Assembly (NCBI GenBank): GCA_003132865.1
Contig: PKYZ01000191.1
Coordinates: forward strand, 6,440-15,492
From: Bryobacterales bacterium
Lineage (GTDB): Bacteria > Acidobacteriota > Terriglobia > Bryobacterales > Bryobacteraceae
DNA: 9,053 bases
Direction: 5' to 3'
Shown: piece by piece, positions 5,686 to 9,053 of the stretch
Position numbering within the stretch: position 1 is the stretch's first letter
Layout of the letters: each line of letters begins with the position of its first letter
The notes under the pieces: model-generated
The model's input: the letters and a program-made list of their open reading frames with translations, nothing else
Database searches by the model: none
What the model was told of the DNA's origin: nothing
Translations under genes and position numbers: made by a program

Positions 5686-6705
5686 ATGCATACTGGCAGA
5701 CTCTTCATCGCGCTTTGCGCGCTCGCGATTTCGGGCTGGGCGCAGACCTCGGCCGGCGTGGCCGGACCGGTCACCGGCTTCATCTTCGATGCGCAGGTGG
5801 GCGCGGTCCGGCCCATGCTGGGCATCCCCGGCGCCGCATATCTCGGCAACGTCGTAGCGGCCGGAATGAACGCCGCTTCCGTCGCGCCGGATGGCTCCGC
5901 TGCGCTGGCCGTGCAGCAATTGGGACGGCTGGTGCTGTACACAGGCCTCCGCAGCGCAACTCCACCCGTAGCTTTGCATGTCCCTGGCGCCATCGCCGGC
6001 GTGGACCATTTCGCGTGGGCCCCCATTAACAATGCCAACAACGCCGGCAGCGCCGCCGTGGTCTACTCCTCGCGCACCGGCCAGGCGCAGATCCTCACCA
6101 GTCTCGCGCATTCGCCTGTAGCCGCAGCGCCCATCGACCTCTCGGGCCTTCCCGGACAGGTGACGGCGCTGGCTTTCGACGGGCAGCGCCTGATCGTGGG
6201 AGTGGCTTCCAACGACTACGGCGGCATCTACCTGGCCAGCGCTGCCTCCGGCATCCAGCGCATCGCGCACGCCGCCAGTCCGTCCGCCATCGATTTGTCG
6301 GGCAGTAGCCTCTACTTCGCCGATAACCAAGCCCAACAGATCTGGCAAGTGCAGAGCTACGCCGGGACGCCCGCCGCGGTCCTCTTTGCGAACGATAGCG
6401 GCATCAGTTCGCCGGCCGGATTGCAGGTTTCCGCCGATGGGCAGCGGCTCTACGCCGCCAACGCCGGTAGCCGCACACTGTCGGTTTACGATATCACTTC
6501 GCGGTCGCCGGTCCAGAGCCTCGACCTCAACTTCACGCCCACACGCCTTGACCGCTTCGGCGATTCGTCCGTATTCCTGCTCAATGGCACCGGCCAGGAA
6601 CCTCTCTACGTAATGCGCGACGGCGGGCCGGGGAAGGCCGCTGTCTACTTCGTCCCCTCGCCCGTCAAACCCCGTTCCCTCAAGGCCCCCATCCGGCCCA
6701 CGTAG
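5686..6705 (+). CDS. Secreted beta-propeller protein
   Basis: A 339-residue protein with a signal peptide (hydrophobic core about residues 5-18, 'MHTGRLFIALCALAISGWAQ', cleavage near 20). The mature part starts 'GPVTGFIFDAQVGAVRPM' then 'LGIPGAAYLG', a pattern I associate with large families of secreted acidobacterial proteins. It then shows successive four-strand blade-like repeats: 'SAALAVQQLGRLVLYTG' (71-87), 'VTALAFDGQRLIVGVAS' (159-175), 'PSAIDLSGSSLYFADN' (199-214), 'PAGLQVSADGQRLYAANAG' (243-261, the YncE/NHL-like signature) and a last strand set near 286-310. It probably folds as a six- or seven-bladed propeller and acts outside the cytoplasm as a binding or scaffold protein. No enzymatic residues can be named. 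It stands alone on its strand, divergent from rpiB and convergent with the hic remnant. Confidence 0.72.
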   Translation: MHTGRLFIALCALAISGWAQTSAGVAGPVTGFIFDAQVGAVRPMLGIPGAAYLGNVVAAGMNAASVAPDGSAALAVQQLGRLVLYTGLRSATPPVALHVPGAIAGVDHFAWAPINNANNAGSAAVVYSSRTGQAQILTSLAHSPVAAAPIDLSGLPGQVTALAFDGQRLIVGVASNDYGGIYLASAASGIQRIAHAASPSAIDLSGSSLYFADNQAQQIWQVQSYAGTPAAVLFANDSGISSPAGLQVSADGQRLYAANAGSRTLSVYDITSRSPVQSLDLNFTPTRLDRFGDSSVFLLNGTGQEPLYVMRDGGPGKAAVYFVPSPVKPRSLKAPIRPT

Positions 6706-6756
6706 ATTGGCCGGGCTTGCTTTCCGCCTGGCGGCATCAGCGCCGCTTCCACCCGG

Positions 6757-6966
6757 TCACAGATCCTTCGGCGCCAATCCGGTCTTTTTGGCAAGGACCT
6801 TAATGGCCGTCGGGCCGAGAGGGACCCTGTAATGGCAAGCGAATAACACGTCCGGCCATCCTGTGCGCGCCAGTATACGATGGAATGTGCCGCCTTGCCG
6901 CTTGATGGTCCAACCGATGCGGAGCAACGCGGCTAGCGCTTGCCTCGCCCTGGTCGAGGGCCAATC
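6757..6966 (-). pseudogene. hicA: HicA-like toxin remnant without start codon
   Basis: Read on the minus strand, an open frame of 69 codons ends in TGA at 6759-6757. It contains 'RQALAALLRIGWTIKRQGG', then 'FHRILARTGWPDVLF' and 'IKVLAKKTGLAPKDL'. This matches the small dsRBD-fold HicA (YcfA-type) mRNA interferases, including the C-terminal 'A..TGL.P.DL'. The expected 'GSH' carrying the catalytic His reads 'GGTFH' here, apparently with one extra residue. The frame is bounded upstream by TAA (6969-6967), and the first 13 codons contain no ATG, GTG or TTG. The earliest candidate is TTG at 6927, inside the first conserved helix and without a ribosome site. It lies 13 nt beyond the hicB stop, in the normal toxin position. 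A lost or frameshifted 5' end is the simplest reading. Confidence 0.6.
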
Positions 6967-6979
6967 TTAGGATAGCTTC

Positions 6980-7207
6980 TTAGGCGGCAATGAAGGACAC
7001 GTTCATTGGGCCGGGAACGGCTTCGCCATGCTCCAACCGGTCCGCGATCAGTCGTAGCGCCGGCGCCTGCATGGCCGCCGTCGCCGGCTTCCTGGTGCGG
7101 CCATAGGCGGTCACGCCCGGCAGGGCTGCGATGTCCGCCAGCCTGCGGCCATCCTCCTCCCGGTAATACTCGATGGCCAGCGAGAATCCGGTTGGAGCCT
7201 GATGCAT
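6980..7207 (-). CDS. hicB: HicB-family antitoxin
   Basis: A 75-residue protein with the degraded RNase-H-like HicB/UPF0150 fold. The run 'FSLAIEYYREEDGRRLADI' followed by 'LPGVTAYGRT' is the family core, and 'ALRLIADRLEHGEAVPGP' then 'NVSFIAA' is the typical C-terminus of the short class lacking an HTH or ribbon-helix-helix DNA-binding tail. HicB normally binds and blocks HicA and can repress the operon. The start at 7207 lies 6 nt after the stop of the MFS gene. Its GGAG site is in that 6-nt gap, only 2 nt before ATG, which suggests coupling to MFS translation. It is intact while its toxin partner appears broken, so it may now be an orphan antitoxin. Confidence 0.82.
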   Translation of the reverse strand: MHQAPTGFSLAIEYYREEDGRRLADIAALPGVTAYGRTRKPATAAMQAPALRLIADRLEHGEAVPGPMNVSFIAA

Positions 7208-7213
7208 GACTCC

Positions 7214-8419
7214 TCAAAGCGCGGCTACCCGCCGCTGCACCAGCAGAAAATAGCACCCCACGGCCACCAACAACAACCCATTCACCGCCAGCACGTGTGG
7301 TGCAGTGTACATAGGCACCAGCCACCCCGTAGCCAGGCTGCCCAGCGGCATGCCGCCGCGAAAGGCAAGGTTATACACGCTCATCACGCGCCCGCGCATT
7401 TCGTTGGGGGTGATGAGCTGCACTAGCGAGCTCACCATCGAGAAGACGCCCATCATCGCCGCGCCCGAAACGATCAGAAGCGCGCCGCTCAACACAATCG
7501 ACTTGGAAATGGCGAATCCGGCAATGGCGCCGCCGAGGAGCAGCAGTGTCAGCAGCGCAATCTGCCCTTTGTTCTTGACGTTGCCGAGCGCCGCCACGAT
7601 CAATGCGCCCGCCACCGACCCGATCCCTGAGCACGACAGCAAGATCGTGAAGGCCGTCGGTCCGCGGTGGAATACGTCCTTGGCGAACACCGGCAGGAAG
7701 GTGAGCGTCGGTATTGCCAGCGCGGTCATGCAAAACGCCAGCGCGATCAGCCCCACCATGGCGCCTTGCTTGCGCACGAACCCGATGCCTTGCTTCACGC
7801 CGGTCAAAATGGATTCGTCGGTCTTCTGGGGCTCGAACCTGACCGTCAGCAGGAGCAGCGAGATAATCACCGCCACGAACGACAGTCCGTTCAGCCCGAA
7901 GCACCAGGCCGCGCCCAGCCCGGTGAGCGCCAGGCCGCCAAGCACGGGGCCGATCACGCGCGCCAGGTTGAACTGAATGGAATTCAGCGCGATGGCGTTC
8001 GGCAGGTCTTCTTTTTCGACCAGCATGGGCACCAGCGCCGAATACGCGGGGCCGCCGAAGGACTGCGCGCAGCCCACCACGAAAGACAGGGCCAGGATGT
8101 GCGGGACCTTCACCAGCTTGAATGCGATCAGCACCGTCAGCAGGAAGGCGCTGGTCATCTGGACATATTGCGATCCCAGCAGCACGCGCCGGCGGTCGAT
8201 GCGGTCCGCGATCACGCCGCCAATCAGCGAAAACAGCACAATGGGGATTTGCCCCAGGAAGCCGTCCAGGCCCAGCATGAACGCCGACTTGGAGATCGAA
8301 AAGACCAGCCAGCTCTGCGCCACGATCTGCATCCACGTGCCGATCGACGAAGTGCAGGCGCCAAACCAAAGCAGGCGAAATTCGCGGTAATGGAAAGCCT
8401 TGAAGACCCGGCGCAGCAC
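7214..8419 (-). CDS. MFS transporter, DHA3/MFS_3 (EntS-like) exporter
   Basis: A 401-residue inner-membrane protein with about 12 hydrophobic segments. The family's N-terminal pattern 'FRLLWFGACTSSIGTWMQIVAQSWLVF' lies across residues 14-40. Motif A, 'GGVIADRIDRRR' (67-78), is in the loop between helices 2 and 3, and 'NSIQFNLARVIGPVLGG' (about 145-161) is typical of the MFS_3 group. A motif-A-like 'NEMRGRVMSVYNLAFRGGMPLG' occurs in the second half. Relatives export siderophores, drugs or other small molecules by proton antiport; the substrate cannot be told from sequence. The start is GTG 8419, since no ATG occurs before helix 1. It sits 4 nt after the VOC gene stop, so VOC, MFS and hicB form one transcript. 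A VOC protein beside an exporter may reflect a resistance pair, but this is inference. Confidence 0.88.
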   Translation of the reverse strand: MLRRVFKAFHYREFRLLWFGACTSSIGTWMQIVAQSWLVFSISKSAFMLGLDGFLGQIPIVLFSLIGGVIADRIDRRRVLLGSQYVQMTSAFLLTVLIAFKLVKVPHILALSFVVGCAQSFGGPAYSALVPMLVEKEDLPNAIALNSIQFNLARVIGPVLGGLALTGLGAAWCFGLNGLSFVAVIISLLLLTVRFEPQKTDESILTGVKQGIGFVRKQGAMVGLIALAFCMTALAIPTLTFLPVFAKDVFHRGPTAFTILLSCSGIGSVAGALIVAALGNVKNKGQIALLTLLLLGGAIAGFAISKSIVLSGALLIVSGAAMMGVFSMVSSLVQLITPNEMRGRVMSVYNLAFRGGMPLGSLATGWLVPMYTAPHVLAVNGLLLVAVGCYFLLVQRRVAAL

Positions 8420-8423
8420 AAGT

Positions 8424-8798
8424 TTACGGCAGCGGCCTTTCCCTCTGAATCAGATGCAGGATGTTGCCGTCGTGATCCGCAAAAAACAAAAGCCGGTTTC
8501 CCTGTTTGTTCATCGGCTCGCCCAGGAAGCGCACGCCGGCGGCCTTCAGGCGTTCGTGCGCGGCGTCGAAATCGTCCACGTCGATCGCCAGATGGCGGAT
8601 GCCGGGGTCGTCGAACTGCGGCGGTGTAAGCGGGCCTTTACCGGGAATGATTTCCAGCATCGTGCCATTCGCCGCCCGCACGAAGTAGTTGCCGGCGTAC
8701 TCGTAGTTAATGACGAAATCGAGATGCGCGGCGTACCATTCGGCCAGCGTGCGCGGGTCGGGAGAGGCGATGGCGGTGTGCTCCAATCCTCTAAACAT
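8424..8798 (-). CDS. VOC-superfamily (glyoxalase/bleomycin-resistance-like) protein
   Basis: A 124-residue protein with two beta-alpha-beta-beta-beta modules, the normal length for a single VOC domain. Metal-ligand positions can be read as His7 ('GLEHTAIA'), Glu49 ('TMLEII'), His69 ('IRHLAIDV') and, at the fourth site, His115 ('GNILHLIQ') where Glu is most common ('LEL'). Superfamily members include glyoxalase I, ring-cleaving dioxygenases, fosfomycin-modifying enzymes and drug-binding proteins. The substrate is not identifiable. ATG 8798 has no Shine-Dalgarno; a TACAAT box ends exactly 6 nt before it, suggesting a leaderless transcript. The gene leads the VOC-MFS-hicB unit. Confidence 0.85.
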   Translation of the reverse strand: MFRGLEHTAIASPDPRTLAEWYAAHLDFVINYEYAGNYFVRAANGTMLEIIPGKGPLTPPQFDDPGIRHLAIDVDDFDAAHERLKAAGVRFLGEPMNKQGNRLLFFADHDGNILHLIQRERPLP

Positions 8799-8804
8799 AG
8801 GGCG

Positions 8805-8810
8805 ATTGTA
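8805..8810 (-). promoter_or_regulatory. Predicted -10 box (TACAAT) for a leaderless VOC transcript
   Basis: On the minus strand TACAAT is followed by CGCCCT and then the ATG of the VOC gene. Transcription starting 7 nt after the box would begin at the A of ATG, which fits the absence of any ribosome site. No good -35 hexamer is seen about 17 nt further upstream. The box lies in the 24-nt gap after the TPR-like gene. Confidence 0.45.
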
Positions 8811-8822
8811 GCAGGATTGGAC

Positions 8823-9053
8823 TTAGCTCTTGGCTTTGGCGTTCTTCAGATCGTTCTGCAACTGCCGGACATCTTCCGGCATGTCGCCGGCGTTCTTCGC
8901 GTGATTCAGCTCCCGCCGGCAGGTGACGTTATCGCCAGCCAGGAACGCGATCTTGGCCAGGAAGTAACATCTGTAACTATTTCCGTTCGGCGCCTCGTGC
9001 GCCTTCTTGGCCTCATCCAGCGCGCCCGTCAGGTTGCCGAGCTGAAGCTGCGC
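8823..9053 (-). CDS. TPR-like protein, C-terminal fragment (5' end outside window)
   Basis: An open frame on the minus strand enters from the right edge and ends at TAA 8825-8823, giving 76 visible residues. 'AQLQLGNLTGALDEAKKAHE' and 'YFLAKIAFLAGDNVTCRREL' each fit one helix-turn-helix of a tetratricopeptide-type repeat, with the small-Gly-x-x-x-A spacing. The tail 'MPEDVRQLQNDLKNAKAKS' is charged and helical. TPR segments mediate protein-protein contacts; the full protein is not visible, so any other domains, signal peptide or role are unknown. Only 24 bp separate it from the VOC gene on the same strand, so read-through into the VOC-MFS-hicB unit is possible. Confidence 0.7.
   Translation of the reverse strand, partial: AQLQLGNLTGALDEAKKAHEAPNGNSYRCYFLAKIAFLAGDNVTCRRELNHAKNAGDMPEDVRQLQNDLKNAKAKS

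Noticed and set aside
7667..8629. A 320-codon plus-strand frame opposite the MFS and VOC genes.
   Set aside because: The translation is rich in Gln, Arg and His without recognisable domains, and it spans two real genes on the other strand.

Overview
The window is high-GC bacterial chromosome. It most resembles an acidobacterium of the Solibacter/Bryobacter type. That placement is inferred from recalled family resemblance, not from a search: an ArsA ATPase with an Hsp20-like tail, a DUF1111-type di-heme protein, a secreted propeller with a 'GIPGAA' motif, and palindromic intergenic repeats. No rRNA, tRNA, CRISPR array, insertion sequence or phage gene was seen.

Layout. (1) Positions 1-961, plus strand: the C-terminal part of an ArsA-family ATPase, cut by the window edge, followed 2 nt later by a small conserved protein of unknown function. 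(2) Positions 985-1078: an intergenic cluster of four consecutive hairpins that reads as two diverged tandem units about 49 nt apart. (3) Positions 1100-4227, plus strand: an orphan nucleotidyltransferase-fold protein, a ROK-family sugar kinase close to polyphosphate glucokinases, a small exported protein, and a secreted di-heme cytochrome of the DUF1111/DHOR family. The di-heme gene has its signal peptide and heme domains in different frames, apparently because of one extra A near 2967. (4) Positions 4228-4388: a convergent gap with small dyads but no convincing terminator. (5) Positions 4389-5611, minus strand: a compact operon rpiB - yjbQ - PilZ, in which yjbQ and PilZ share a 4-nt ATGA overlap. 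(6) Positions 5686-6705, plus strand: a secreted beta-propeller protein, divergent from rpiB across a 74-bp spacer. (7) Positions 6757-8798, minus strand: a VOC-family protein, an MFS exporter and a HicB antitoxin packed with 4-6 nt gaps, followed by a HicA-like toxin remnant without a usable start codon. (8) Positions 8823-9053, minus strand: the C-terminus of a TPR-like protein, cut by the window edge.

Most genes look like ordinary housekeeping or accessory functions: sugar phosphate metabolism, c-di-GMP sensing, efflux and secreted proteins. I did not find a clearly new multi-gene system. The points most worth checking are the hairpin cluster, the frameshifted di-heme gene, the decayed hicBA pair attached to a transporter operon, and the predicted leaderless start of the VOC gene.
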